Shown piece after piece: positions 1 to 7,847 of a stretch of DNA of 64,000 nt (position 1 is the stretch's first letter; each line of letters starts with the position of its first letter). Under the pieces are notes generated by a model. The model saw nothing but the letters and a program-made list of their open reading frames with translations. It was not told the DNA's origin and ran no database searches. A program made the translations under genes and the position numbers. Source of the stretch: an uncultured Blautia sp. (GTDB lineage: Bacteria > Bacillota > Clostridia > Lachnospirales > Lachnospiraceae); the NCBI GenBank assembly GCA_900542045.1, contig UQMI01000013.1, positions 1 to 64,000 on the forward strand, given 5' to 3'.

Positions 1-11
1 AGCAAAAAGAT

Positions 12-51
12 GCTGCCGCATCTATGATTTTCTAATCATTGATGCGACAGC
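12..51. terminator. Intrinsic terminator after ppdK, probably bidirectional
   Basis: An 18-bp near-perfect stem (arms 12-29 and 34-51; one wobble pair and one mismatch) closes a 4-nt loop. On the minus strand it is followed by a T run (plus-strand A run at 4-8), and on the plus strand by TTTTT at 55-59. It starts about 36 nt past the ppdK stop. Confidence 0.9.
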
Positions 52-86
52 CCCTTTTTCAGTCGGAAATAATTTCCAAAAATCTA

Positions 87-2711
87 TTATTTGCTTGCGA
101 TAGCAGCCTGTGCTGCAGCCAGTCTTGCGATCGGCACACGGAATGGTGAGCAGGATACATAATCCAGACCAATCTTGTGGCAGAATTCTACAGAAGAAGG
201 ATCTCCGCCGTGCTCGCCGCAGATACCAACATGCAGATTTGGATTCTCCGGTTTGCCCAGTTTAATAGCCATTTCCATCAGCTTGCCAACACCAACCTGA
301 TCCAGTTTTGCAAACGGATCGTTCTCGAAGATCTTGTTGTCATAGTAAGCGTTCAGGAACTTGCCGGCATCGTCACGGGAGAAGCCGTAGGTCATCTGTG
401 TCAGGTCATTGGTACCGAAGCAGAAGAAGTCAGCTTCTTTTGCGATCTCATCTGCAGTCAGAGCTGCTCTTGGGATCTCGATCATGGTACCTACTTCGTA
501 ATCCAGATCAATGCCTGCTGCTGCGATTTCTGCATCTGCAGTTTCCACAACGATATTCTTAACGAATTTCAGCTCTTTCACATCGCCTACCAGCGGGATC
601 ATGATCTCAGGATTGATCTTCCAGCCAGCATGTGCTTTCTGTACATTGATAGCTGCACGGATTACAGCCTTGGTCTGCATTCTGGCGATTTCCGGATAAG
701 TAACGGTCAGACGGCATCCACGATGTCCCATCATCGGGTTGAACTCATGGAGAGAATCGATCACTGCTTTGATCTGCTCTACAGTCTTGCCCTGCGCATC
801 TGCCAGTTTCTTGATATCTTCTTCTTCAGTAGGAACGAACTCATGAAGAGGCGGATCCAGGAAACGGATGGTAACCGGATTTCCTTCCAGTGCTTCATAT
901 AATTTCTCAAAGTCTCCCTGCTGTTCCGGAAGGATCTTCTCCAGAGCTGCTTCTCTTTCTTCTACAGTCTCTGCACAGATCATCTCACGGAATGCATCAA
1001 TTCTGTCGCCTTCAAAGAACATATGCTCTGTACGGCACAGACCGATACCTTCTGCTCCCAGCTCACGTGCTTTTCTTGCATCTGCAGGAGTATCTGCATT
1101 GGTACGTACTTTCATGGTTCTGTATTCATCTGCCCATGCCATGATTCTTCCGAATTCGCCGGCGATGGTAGCGTCTACAGTCGGAATGATTCCGTCATAG
1201 ATATTACCGGTGGAACCGTCGATGGAGATGAAGTCTCCCTCGTGGAATTCTTTTCCGCCCAGTGTAAATTTCTTATTTGCTTCGTCCATTACAATGTCGC
1301 CGCAGCCGGATACACAGCAGGTACCCATTCCACGAGCTACAACTGCTGCATGAGAAGTCATACCGCCGCGAACGGTCAGGATACCCTGAGCAGATTTCAT
1401 ACCGGTGATGTCTTCCGGAGAGGTCTCCAGACGTACCAGAACGACTTTCTCGCCTCTTGCAGCCCATTCTACAGCATCATCTGCTGTAAATACGATCTTA
1501 CCGCAGGCAGCTCCCGGTGAAGCACCCAGTGCTTTTGCCATAGGAGTAGCAGCCTTCAGAGCGGCAGCATCAAACTGAGGATGAAGCAGGGAATCCAGGT
1601 TTCTCGGATCGATCATAGCTACTGCTTCTTCCGGTGTTCTCATGCCTTCATCTACCAGATCGCAGGCAATCTTCAGAGCAGCTTTTGCTGTTCTCTTGCC
1701 GTTACGTGTCTGCAGCATGTACAGTTTGCCGTGCTCAACAGTAAACTCCATATCCTGCATATCTCTGTAGTGTGTCTCCAGAGTCTTGCATACTGTCTTA
1801 AACTGCTCAAATGCTTCAGGGAATTTCTCTTCCATTTCGGAGATGTGCATTGGTGTACGTACACCGGCAACTACGTCTTCACCCTGTGCATTGGTCAGGA
1901 ACTCACCAAACAGTCCGTTCTCGCCGGTTGCCGGGTCTCTTGTGAAGGCAACACCTGTACCGCAGTCATCACCCATGTTACCAAATGCCATCATCTGCAC
2001 GTTTACAGCAGTACCCCAGGAATATGGGATATCGTTGTCACGACGATATACATTTGCTCTCGGGTTGTCCCAGGAACGGAATACGGCTTTTACAGCGCCC
2101 ATTAACTGCTCTTTTGCGTCAGATGGGAAGTCTTCGCCGATTTTCTCTTTGTATTCAGCTTTGAACTGGCCGGCCAGAGTCTTCAGATCTTCTGCAGTCA
2201 GCTCCACGTCCTGTGTCACGCCTTTTTCTGCTTTCATCTTGTCGATGAGTTCTTCGAAATATTTCTTTCCGACTTCCATTACAACGTCGGAATACATCTG
2301 AATAAATCTTCTGTAGCAGTCCCAAGCCCAGCGCGGATTGCCGGATGCTTCTGCCAGAGTCTCAACTACTTCTTCATTTAAGCCAAGGTTCAAAATGGTG
2401 TCCATCATACCAGGCATGGAAGCTCTTGCACCAGAACGAACAGAAACGAGCAGCGGATTTGTCTTGTCTCCAAATTTCTTTCCTGTGATACCTTCCAGTT
2501 TTTCCATGGCTTCCATGATCTGACCCATAATCTCGTCATTGATCTTTCTGCCATCCTCGTAATACTGAGTACAAGCTTCGGTCGTAACTGTGAATCCCTG
2601 CGGCACCGGAAGTCCCAGACCTGTCATTTCAGCAAGGTTGGCACCTTTACCACCCAGAAGGTTTCTCATGGTAGCGTTACCTTCTGTAAACATGTAAACC
2701 CATTTTGCCAT
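87..2711 (-). CDS. ppdK: Pyruvate, phosphate dikinase
   Basis: PPDK interconverts PEP + AMP + PPi and pyruvate + ATP + Pi in the cytoplasm, and in anaerobes it links glycolysis to pyrophosphate. The 874-residue product has the usual family length. It has the N-terminal nucleotide-binding part (LLGGKGANLAEM), the central phospho-histidine motif GGMTSHAAVVARG, and a C-terminal PEP/pyruvate barrel with GICGEHGGDP carrying the catalytic Cys. The frame is open for 36 more upstream codons, but the start at MAKWVYMF is preferred because AGGAGG lies 9 nt upstream and the length then fits the family. The gene has its own promoter and terminator. It follows the PPi-dependent phosphofructokinase gene, consistent with a PPi-linked glycolysis. 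Confidence 0.97.
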   Translation of the reverse strand: MAKWVYMFTEGNATMRNLLGGKGANLAEMTGLGLPVPQGFTVTTEACTQYYEDGRKINDEIMGQIMEAMEKLEGITGKKFGDKTNPLLVSVRSGARASMPGMMDTILNLGLNEEVVETLAEASGNPRWAWDCYRRFIQMYSDVVMEVGKKYFEELIDKMKAEKGVTQDVELTAEDLKTLAGQFKAEYKEKIGEDFPSDAKEQLMGAVKAVFRSWDNPRANVYRRDNDIPYSWGTAVNVQMMAFGNMGDDCGTGVAFTRDPATGENGLFGEFLTNAQGEDVVAGVRTPMHISEMEEKFPEAFEQFKTVCKTLETHYRDMQDMEFTVEHGKLYMLQTRNGKRTAKAALKIACDLVDEGMRTPEEAVAMIDPRNLDSLLHPQFDAAALKAATPMAKALGASPGAACGKIVFTADDAVEWAARGEKVVLVRLETSPEDITGMKSAQGILTVRGGMTSHAAVVARGMGTCCVSGCGDIVMDEANKKFTLGGKEFHEGDFISIDGSTGNIYDGIIPTVDATIAGEFGRIMAWADEYRTMKVRTNADTPADARKARELGAEGIGLCRTEHMFFEGDRIDAFREMICAETVEEREAALEKILPEQQGDFEKLYEALEGNPVTIRFLDPPLHEFVPTEEEDIKKLADAQGKTVEQIKAVIDSLHEFNPMMGHRGCRLTVTYPEIARMQTKAVIRAAINVQKAHAGWKINPEIMIPLVGDVKELKFVKNIVVETADAEIAAAGIDLDYEVGTMIEIPRAALTADEIAKEADFFCFGTNDLTQMTYGFSRDDAGKFLNAYYDNKIFENDPFAKLDQVGVGKLMEMAIKLGKPENPNLHVGICGEHGGDPSSVEFCHKIGLDYVSCSPFRVPIARLAAAQAAIASK

Positions 2712-2775
2712 TTTACATTTCCTCCTAATTTTCTGTTCTTTTACACAAAAATTAATGTTTTTTACGCACATACCC

Positions 2776-2804
2776 ATTTTATAGATATACACAGAATTAG
2801 TCAA
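2776..2804 (-). promoter_or_regulatory. Sigma-A promoter of ppdK
   Basis: Minus-strand -35 TTGACT (2799-2804), 17-nt spacer, -10 TAAAAT (2776-2781). The start codon is about 60 nt downstream. It sits just after the pfp terminator, so ppdK can be expressed independently. Confidence 0.8.
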
Positions 2805-2817
2805 GGGGAAATCTGCC

Positions 2818-2855
2818 AAAAAAAGTGGGAAATCTTCAGCGATTCCCCACTTTTG
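2818..2855 (-). terminator. Intrinsic terminator of pfp
   Basis: A stem pairs AAAGTGGG with CCCACTTT around an inner ATC/GAT helix, followed on the minus strand by a seven-T run. It lies just downstream of the pfp stop. Confidence 0.85.
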
Positions 2856-2866
2856 ACAGTCTCCTT

Positions 2867-4117
2867 TTATTTTTTGTTTCTGCGGTTCAGTACCAGATGT
2901 CTGGGAAGACCATTCACCATGATGGGCTGATAGTCACCCTGGATCAGCGGCTTCACATAATCCACAAAATCCTTCGTCACATAAGTGGCATCCCGGTTCA
3001 TCCAGGTACGGGGCACCAGTTTCTCTTCGTTGGCGATCCGGTGTACATCGTAAATACCGGTTGCAGCCATATATGGATCATCGGAAACCCGGTCGATGAC
3101 CACCATCTTACCCGTATCTCCTTCGTCAGCAGCCTTCACTGCAGCACCGCCTACCATAAATGCCTCGTCAATATCCACACGGGACGCCATATGGGAAGCA
3201 CTTCTCTGCAGAGTGGAAAGCTCTACAGCCCTTGTCTTGCAGCCGATCTCCGCTGCCAGGAAATTGGCCAGATAGGAAGCCGTCCCCTGCAGCTGCTTGT
3301 GTCCAAAGGCATCCACGTAATCCCCCACACTGCCCAGCTCGCAGACATACCGGCCGTCCGCCAGCTTAATTCCTTCTGACACAGCGATTACGATGGATTC
3401 TTTTTTCTTCATGACCTCTTTTACTTTCTGCAGGAATTTATCCATATCAAAAGGTACTTCCGGCAGATAGATCAGATCCGGACCATCGCAGTCTTCAGTC
3501 TTGGCCAGGGCTGTGGCTCCGGTGAGCCATCCGGCATTTCTTCCCATGACTTCAATGATCGTGATCATTTCTTTCTTATAGGCCAGCCCGTTGGCATCCC
3601 GGATCACTTCCTTGGTGGAAGCCCCGATATATTTCGCCGCGCTGCCGAACCCCGGCGTATGATCGGTCAGAGCCAGGTCATTATCAATGGTCTTGGGAAC
3701 TCCCAGGAACTTCTGTGTCTGTCCGGTGAGAATGGAATAATCCGAGAGTTTTTTGATGGTATCCATGGAATCATTGCCGCCGATATAAATGAACACTTCA
3801 ATGTCCAGACGGTTCAGGATCTCAAAGATCTTTTCATAAATTTCCTTATTCTCATGGATCTCCGGCAGCTTATACCGGCAGGATCCGAGAAAAGCCGATG
3901 GAGTCCGCTTCAGCAGCTCAATGTCCAGTTCTGAATGGATCTGGGTAGAAAGATCCACATACTGTTCGTCCAGAAAACCCTGGATCCCGTGAAGCATTCC
4001 ATAAACCTTATCAAATCCGCGCTCAATTGCATTCTTATACACACCTGCAAGACTGGAATTGATAACAGATGTAGGTCCTCCCGACTGTCCCACTATGATG
4101 TTCCGTTTCTTCGCCAT
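2867..4117 (-). CDS. pfp: 6-phosphofructokinase, probably pyrophosphate-dependent
   Basis: It phosphorylates fructose 6-phosphate, most likely with PPi rather than ATP. The product is 416 residues. Visible family motifs are the nucleotide/PPi loop VGQSGGPTSVIN near the N-terminus, YIGGNDSMDT in place of the GGDGS of ATP enzymes, and PKTIDNDL, whose Lys is typical of PPi-PFKs; MGRNAGWLTG binds the sugar phosphate. The start at MAKKRNIIVGQ is chosen because of the GAGGAGG just upstream. The frame continues 31 codons further, but those codons lie in a leader stem-loop. A strong promoter and a separate terminator make it monocistronic. The donor is inferred from motifs, so ATP use is not excluded. 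Confidence 0.9.
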   Translation of the reverse strand: MAKKRNIIVGQSGGPTSVINSSLAGVYKNAIERGFDKVYGMLHGIQGFLDEQYVDLSTQIHSELDIELLKRTPSAFLGSCRYKLPEIHENKEIYEKIFEILNRLDIEVFIYIGGNDSMDTIKKLSDYSILTGQTQKFLGVPKTIDNDLALTDHTPGFGSAAKYIGASTKEVIRDANGLAYKKEMITIIEVMGRNAGWLTGATALAKTEDCDGPDLIYLPEVPFDMDKFLQKVKEVMKKKESIVIAVSEGIKLADGRYVCELGSVGDYVDAFGHKQLQGTASYLANFLAAEIGCKTRAVELSTLQRSASHMASRVDIDEAFMVGGAAVKAADEGDTGKMVVIDRVSDDPYMAATGIYDVHRIANEEKLVPRTWMNRDATYVTKDFVDYVKPLIQGDYQPIMVNGLPRHLVLNRRNKK

Positions 4118-4150
4118 GATAAATTCCTCCTCATCTCTGCAAATCCCTGA

Positions 4151-4209
4151 TGTCTGTGTACAAGTGAACAATACCTGTCTGTTCCGTGTTACCCACTTGT
4201 ACACAGACA
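4151..4209 (-). promoter_or_regulatory. Large stem-loop in the pfp 5' leader
   Basis: A perfect 16-bp inverted repeat (4151-4166 and 4194-4209; arm TGTCTGTGTACAAGTG) encloses a 27-nt loop. It starts a few nucleotides after the predicted transcription start and ends about 33 nt before the pfp start codon, so it should form at the very 5' end of the mRNA. It has no T run, so it is not a simple terminator. It could stabilise the mRNA or bind a regulator; no known riboswitch class was recognised. Confidence 0.7.
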
Positions 4210-4221
4210 CTACATTTGTTA

Positions 4222-4250
4222 ATTATAACCAGTTTTTATAATCTAGTCAA
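4222..4250 (-). promoter_or_regulatory. Strong sigma-A promoter of pfp
   Basis: Minus-strand -35 TTGACT (4245-4250), 17-nt spacer, consensus -10 TATAAT (4222-4227). It lies in an AT-rich stretch. Confidence 0.85.
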
Positions 4251-4588
4251 TGTATTTTTCGTTATTTTTTCCATCTATTTTGGTTAATTGCTCAAAAGCA
4301 CTGTTTAAATTGTAATAATTATATATATTTTTTGCACAATTTAAGCAACATTTTGTTTCGTACAAAGATCAAAGTGTACAGGTCCCGGCGGATTCTGATC
4401 TTTTGCCCCTGGCAGCCTTAAAGAGAAAAAGGCGAACAGACAGCTTCCTTATACATTTGTGCAGGCATTTCCGCAGAGCATTTTTATCTTACAAGAGAAC
4501 AGAATGTTCTGTTCTTCCGTAAAGTAAAGGACGTTCCCTTCACCCCGCATGGCGATGAAAGAAACGTCCTTCTGTATACGATCAGAGA
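4251..4588. other. Gene-free 338-bp interval with inverted repeats
   Basis: No convincing gene. The pfp-proximal half is AT-rich. It contains an 8-bp inverted repeat (AAAGATCA at 4364-4371, TGATCTTT at 4396-4403), a compact 20-bp near-palindrome at 4496-4515 (AGAACAGAA arms, 2-nt centre), and the putative glyS terminator at 4527-4571. An unannotated small RNA or operators are possible, but nothing here matches a known class. Confidence 0.5.
4527..4571 (-). terminator. Probable terminator of glyS
   Basis: AAGGACGTT (4527-4535) pairs with AACGTCCTT (4563-4571) just past the glyS stop. The T run after it on the minus strand is weak (TTTACTTTA), so efficiency is uncertain. Confidence 0.55.
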
Positions 4589-5983
4589 TCAGAACGTAAA
4601 TTTATCTGCAAAATATGCATCCAACTCATCAATCTTAATGCGCACCTGCTCCATGGAATCACGATCACGTACGGTTACTGCGCCGTCAGTCTCGGATTCG
4701 AAGTCATATGTCACGCAGAACGGTGTGCCGATCTCATCCTGACGGCGGTACCGTTTGCCGATGTTTCCTCTGTCATCGAATTCGCAGTTGTACTTTTTGG
4801 AAAGCTGCTGATAGATTTTCTGGGCGCCTTCACTTAACTTCTTTGAAAGCGGCAGCACACCGATCTTCACCGGTGCCAGCACCGGATGGAAATGCAGGAC
4901 TGTACGCACATCGTTCTTCTCCGCATCCAGTACTTCCTCATCGTAAGCGCTGCACAGGAAGGCCAGAACCATACGGTCTGCTCCCAGAGAAGGCTCGATT
5001 ACATAAGGAATGTATTTCACTTTCTTTTCGTCATCAAAGTAGGTCAGATCCTGTCCGGATACATTCTGATGCTGGGTCAGGTCGTAATCCGTACGGTCTG
5101 CAATGCCCCACAGTTCTCCCCAGCCAAATGGGAACAGGAATTCCACGTCTGTAGTTGCCTTGCTGTAGAAGGAAAGCTCTTCCTTGTCATGGTCGCGGTA
5201 ACGGACTTCGTCTTCCTTCAGGCCCAGAGAGCTTAACCAGTCCAGACAGAACTGCTTCCAGTAGGCGAACCATTCCAGATCGGTATCCGGTTCACAGAAG
5301 AATTCCAGTTCCATCTGCTCGAACTCACGGGTACGGAAAGTAAAGTTGCCCGGAGTGATCTCGTTACGGAATGATTTTCCGATCTGTGCGATACCAAATG
5401 GGATTTTCTTTCTGGATGTACGCTGTACATTCTTAAAATTCACAAAGATGCCCTGGGCTGTCTCCGGACGAAGATACACGGTGTTCTTGGCATCCTCGGT
5501 AACTCCCTGGAAAGTCTTGAACATCAGGTTAAACTGACGGATATCGGTCCAGTTATGCTTGCCGCAGGTGGGGCAGGGAATTTCGTGCTCACGGATAAAA
5601 TCCATCATCTGCTCCTGAGACCATCCGTCCACGCTGCCTTCCAGAGCAATGCCCTTCTCTGCACAGTAATCCTCGATCACCTTATCTGCACGGAACCGCT
5701 CATGGCATTCCTTACAGTCCATCAGCGGATCGGAAAAACCGCCCAGATGTCCGGAAGCCACCCAGGTCTGGGGATTCATCAGGATCGCACAGTCCACGCC
5801 CACGTTGTAGGGAGATTCCTGCACAAATTTCTGCCACCATGCTTTTTTTACATTGTTCTTCAGCTCTACGCCCAGATTTCCGTAGTCCCAGGTATTTGCC
5901 AGACCGCCGTAGATCTCAGAACCCGGATACACAAATCCTCTGGCCTTTGCCAGTGCTACGATTTTTTCCATTGTCTTTTCCAT
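4589..5983 (-). CDS. glyS: Glycine--tRNA ligase, dimeric one-chain type
   Basis: It charges tRNA-Gly with glycine. The 464-residue product is the single-chain class II enzyme, not the split alpha2-beta2 form. It begins with [21 protein letters not shown]. Motif 2 lies around [12 protein letters not shown] and [21 protein letters not shown], motif 3 around [13 protein letters not shown], and a C-terminal anticodon-binding domain follows ([10 protein letters not shown] to the end). The first ATG has AGGAGAG upstream; a second in-frame ATG four codons later is less well placed. The leader is only about 65 nt, so a T-box seems to be absent. recO lies just upstream on the same strand but a promoter separates them. 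Confidence 0.97.
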   Translation of the reverse strand: MEKTMEKIVALAKARGFVYPGSEIYGGLANTWDYGNLGVELKNNVKKAWWQKFVQESPYNVGVDCAILMNPQTWVASGHLGGFSDPLMDCKECHERFRADKVIEDYCAEKGIALEGSVDGWSQEQMMDFIREHEIPCPTCGKHNWTDIRQFNLMFKTFQGVTEDAKNTVYLRPETAQGIFVNFKNVQRTSRKKIPFGIAQIGKSFRNEITPGNFTFRTREFEQMELEFFCEPDTDLEWFAYWKQFCLDWLSSLGLKEDEVRYRDHDKEELSFYSKATTDVEFLFPFGWGELWGIADRTDYDLTQHQNVSGQDLTYFDDEKKVKYIPYVIEPSLGADRMVLAFLCSAYDEEVLDAEKNDVRTVLHFHPVLAPVKIGVLPLSKKLSEGAQKIYQQLSKKYNCEFDDRGNIGKRYRRQDEIGTPFCVTYDFESETDGAVTVRDRDSMEQVRIKIDELDAYFADKFTF

Positions 5984-6053
5984 TGGTATCTCTCCTATTT
6001 TCTATATTTTCCGAAAAATTTCTTTTCGCAATGCGCTCTGCAATATCTTAAAT

Positions 6054-6082
6054 ATTATACCGTTCCCCCTGGTGTTTTTCAA
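6054..6082 (-). promoter_or_regulatory. Sigma-A promoter of glyS
   Basis: Minus-strand -35 TTGAAA (6077-6082), 17-nt spacer, -10 TATAAT (6054-6059). It is located between the recO stop and glyS. Confidence 0.8.
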
Positions 6083-6090
6083 GGAAAACT

Positions 6091-6834
6091 TCAGCGCATC
6101 TGCTCCAGTATCTCCAGGCTCCTGAATTTCTTATCTGTGGCCTGGGAAAAGCAGGTTCCCACGATCTTCTCCAGCTCATGGAGGACTTCCGGAGACACGG
6201 TAAACTGATACAGCTTTTCCAGCGGCGCCCCTGCCATATACTGAAGGGCATAGACGGTGGCCGGCAGGATCCGTCTGGCATCCCTGTATGTACCTGCACA
6301 GTTTCCGCAACACACCCCGTGTCCGCTCTGACTGAAATACAAAAGCCCTTCCCGGGTATCACAGCCGCAGCAGGCGGATACCTGAGGATATTCTCCCTGG
6401 ATCACCAGTGTGCGGAATTCGAACACCCGCCGCACCAGTTCGTTCTGAATGCCCGGATGGAGCAGGGCCTTCAGGCTCACATACAGCAGATTCATCATGA
6501 TTCGCTCATCCGTGTATTCTCTTCCATAGTAATCCGCCACTTCCAGGAAATAAAAACCGTAATAGACGCCAGGCTGCACACAGGCCAGCTCCGTAAAATA
6601 ATGGGTCACCGAAGCCTGGGTGAGATTATAGCTACTTCTCCCTTCGTACAGGGAAAAGCGTCCAAACACAAAAGGATTGGCCGCCGCCAGCAGGGGACTG
6701 TTCTGCCGCCTGGCCCCCTTGGCAAAGGCACTGATCTTGCCCCTTTCCCGGGTCAGCAGCACCACCCGCTTGTCATAATCTCCCACCGGCATCACCGACA
6801 GGACCACTCCGTTTACGGTAATCAGATCGCTCAT
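6091..6834 (-). CDS. recO: DNA repair protein RecO
   Basis: RecO loads RecA on SSB-coated single-stranded DNA in the RecFOR pathway. The 247-residue product has the N-terminal OB-fold start (VNGVVLSVMPVGDYDKRVVLLT), the G-A-R-R segment typical of RecO, and a C-terminal zinc-type cysteine set (CCGC near residue 91 of the C-terminal half and CCGNC about 20 residues later). It starts 21 nt after the era stop and reads in the same direction, the usual era-recO pair of Firmicutes. No separate promoter was seen. Confidence 0.93.
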   Translation of the reverse strand: MSDLITVNGVVLSVMPVGDYDKRVVLLTRERGKISAFAKGARRQNSPLLAAANPFVFGRFSLYEGRSSYNLTQASVTHYFTELACVQPGVYYGFYFLEVADYYGREYTDERIMMNLLYVSLKALLHPGIQNELVRRVFEFRTLVIQGEYPQVSACCGCDTREGLLYFSQSGHGVCCGNCAGTYRDARRILPATVYALQYMAGAPLEKLYQFTVSPEVLHELEKIVGTCFSQATDKKFRSLEILEQMR

Positions 6835-6855
6835 GGCATTCTCCTGCCTTCATAG

Positions 6856-7761
6856 TTACAATTCTTTCTTGTCATATCCGAAATTCTTCATCAGGAAGTC
6901 ACTGTCCCGCCAGTCCTTCTTCACTTTTACCCAGAGTTTCAGACTGACTTTCTGATCCAGCATCCGTTCCAGCTCAAAGCGTGCGTTGCTGCCGATTTTT
7001 TTCAGCATGGCTCCCTGCTTTCCGATAATGATTCCCTTATGGGAATCTTTCTCACAGATGATCGTTGCGTCAATGTCTGTGATCTTCCCGTCTTTTCGCT
7101 CCTGCATCCGGTCAATGGCCACGGCGATGCCGTGAGGGATCTCCGCATCCAGGGCATGCAGCGCCTTTTCCCGGATGATCTCTGCCGCGATCTGCCGCAT
7201 GGGCTGGTCTGTCACCGTATCCGCATCGTAATACATGGGCCCGTAGGGCAGATATTTGAAAATGCAGTCGGTAATTTCTTCTGTATTGATGCCCCGCAGG
7301 GCTGAGCACGGAATGATCTCGTCAAACGGATAGATTTTCCGGTACGCGTCAATGGCCTGGGCGATTTCTTCCCGGGATACGGTATCCACTTTGTTGATCA
7401 CCAGGATCACCGGCAGTTTCAGCGAAGAAAACTGCGACACGATATGACGCTCGCCTCCTCCGATAAAGGTGGTGGGTTCCACCAGCCACAGGATCACATC
7501 CACTTCTTTCAGTGTCCGTTCCGCAGCCTGCACCATATATTCTCCCAGTTTATTTTTTGCCCTGTGTATACCGGGGGTATCCAGAAAGATGATCTGTCCC
7601 TTCTCATCGGTGTAGACAGTCTGGATCCGGTTCCGGGTGGTCTGGGGTTTCTTGGATGTAATGGCAATCTTCTGACCGATCAGATGATTCATCAGCGTAG
7701 ACTTTCCCACATTGGGACGTCCGATGATCGCCGCAAATCCCGATTTTAAATTTTCATTCAT
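6856..7761 (-). CDS. era: GTPase Era
   Basis: Era is a GTPase that binds 16S rRNA and assists 30S ribosome maturation. The 301-residue product has G1 GRPNVGKST near residue 14, a switch segment ending in TTRN, G3 DTPG, G4 NKVD and a C-terminal KH domain (GIIIGKQGAMLKKIG). The start at MNENLKSGF is chosen over one ten codons upstream because GTGAGG lies at the right distance and because the family normally begins a few residues before the P-loop. It is followed closely by recO and preceded by the M16C peptidase gene. Confidence 0.95.
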   Translation of the reverse strand: MNENLKSGFAAIIGRPNVGKSTLMNHLIGQKIAITSKKPQTTRNRIQTVYTDEKGQIIFLDTPGIHRAKNKLGEYMVQAAERTLKEVDVILWLVEPTTFIGGGERHIVSQFSSLKLPVILVINKVDTVSREEIAQAIDAYRKIYPFDEIIPCSALRGINTEEITDCIFKYLPYGPMYYDADTVTDQPMRQIAAEIIREKALHALDAEIPHGIAVAIDRMQERKDGKITDIDATIICEKDSHKGIIIGKQGAMLKKIGSNARFELERMLDQKVSLKLWVKVKKDWRDSDFLMKNFGYDKKEL

Positions 7762-7797
7762 ATTCTTTTTCCTCACCTGTTTATCAAGCACTCAAAC

Positions 7798-7825
7798 GGG
7801 CCGCATTCCCGCAGGAAAGCGGCCC
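7798..7825 (-). terminator. GC-rich hairpin between the M16C peptidase gene and era
   Basis: GGGCCGC (7798-7804) pairs with GCGGCCC (7819-7825) around a 14-nt loop. It lies 22 nt past the peptidase stop. The trailing minus-strand sequence GTTTGAG is a poor T run, so it may be a weak terminator or a processing/stability hairpin. Confidence 0.45.
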
Positions 7826-7847
7826 TGTTGTATCAGTATCCCCGGCA

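Noticed and set aside
4118..4210. N-terminal extension of pfp by 31 codons
   Set aside because: The extension reads through the leader stem-loop, and AGGAGG lies right before the internal ATG that matches the family start.
5984..6053. A T-box riboswitch in front of glyS
   Set aside because: The leader after the promoter is only about 65 nt, with no T-box sequence or terminator/antiterminator pair.
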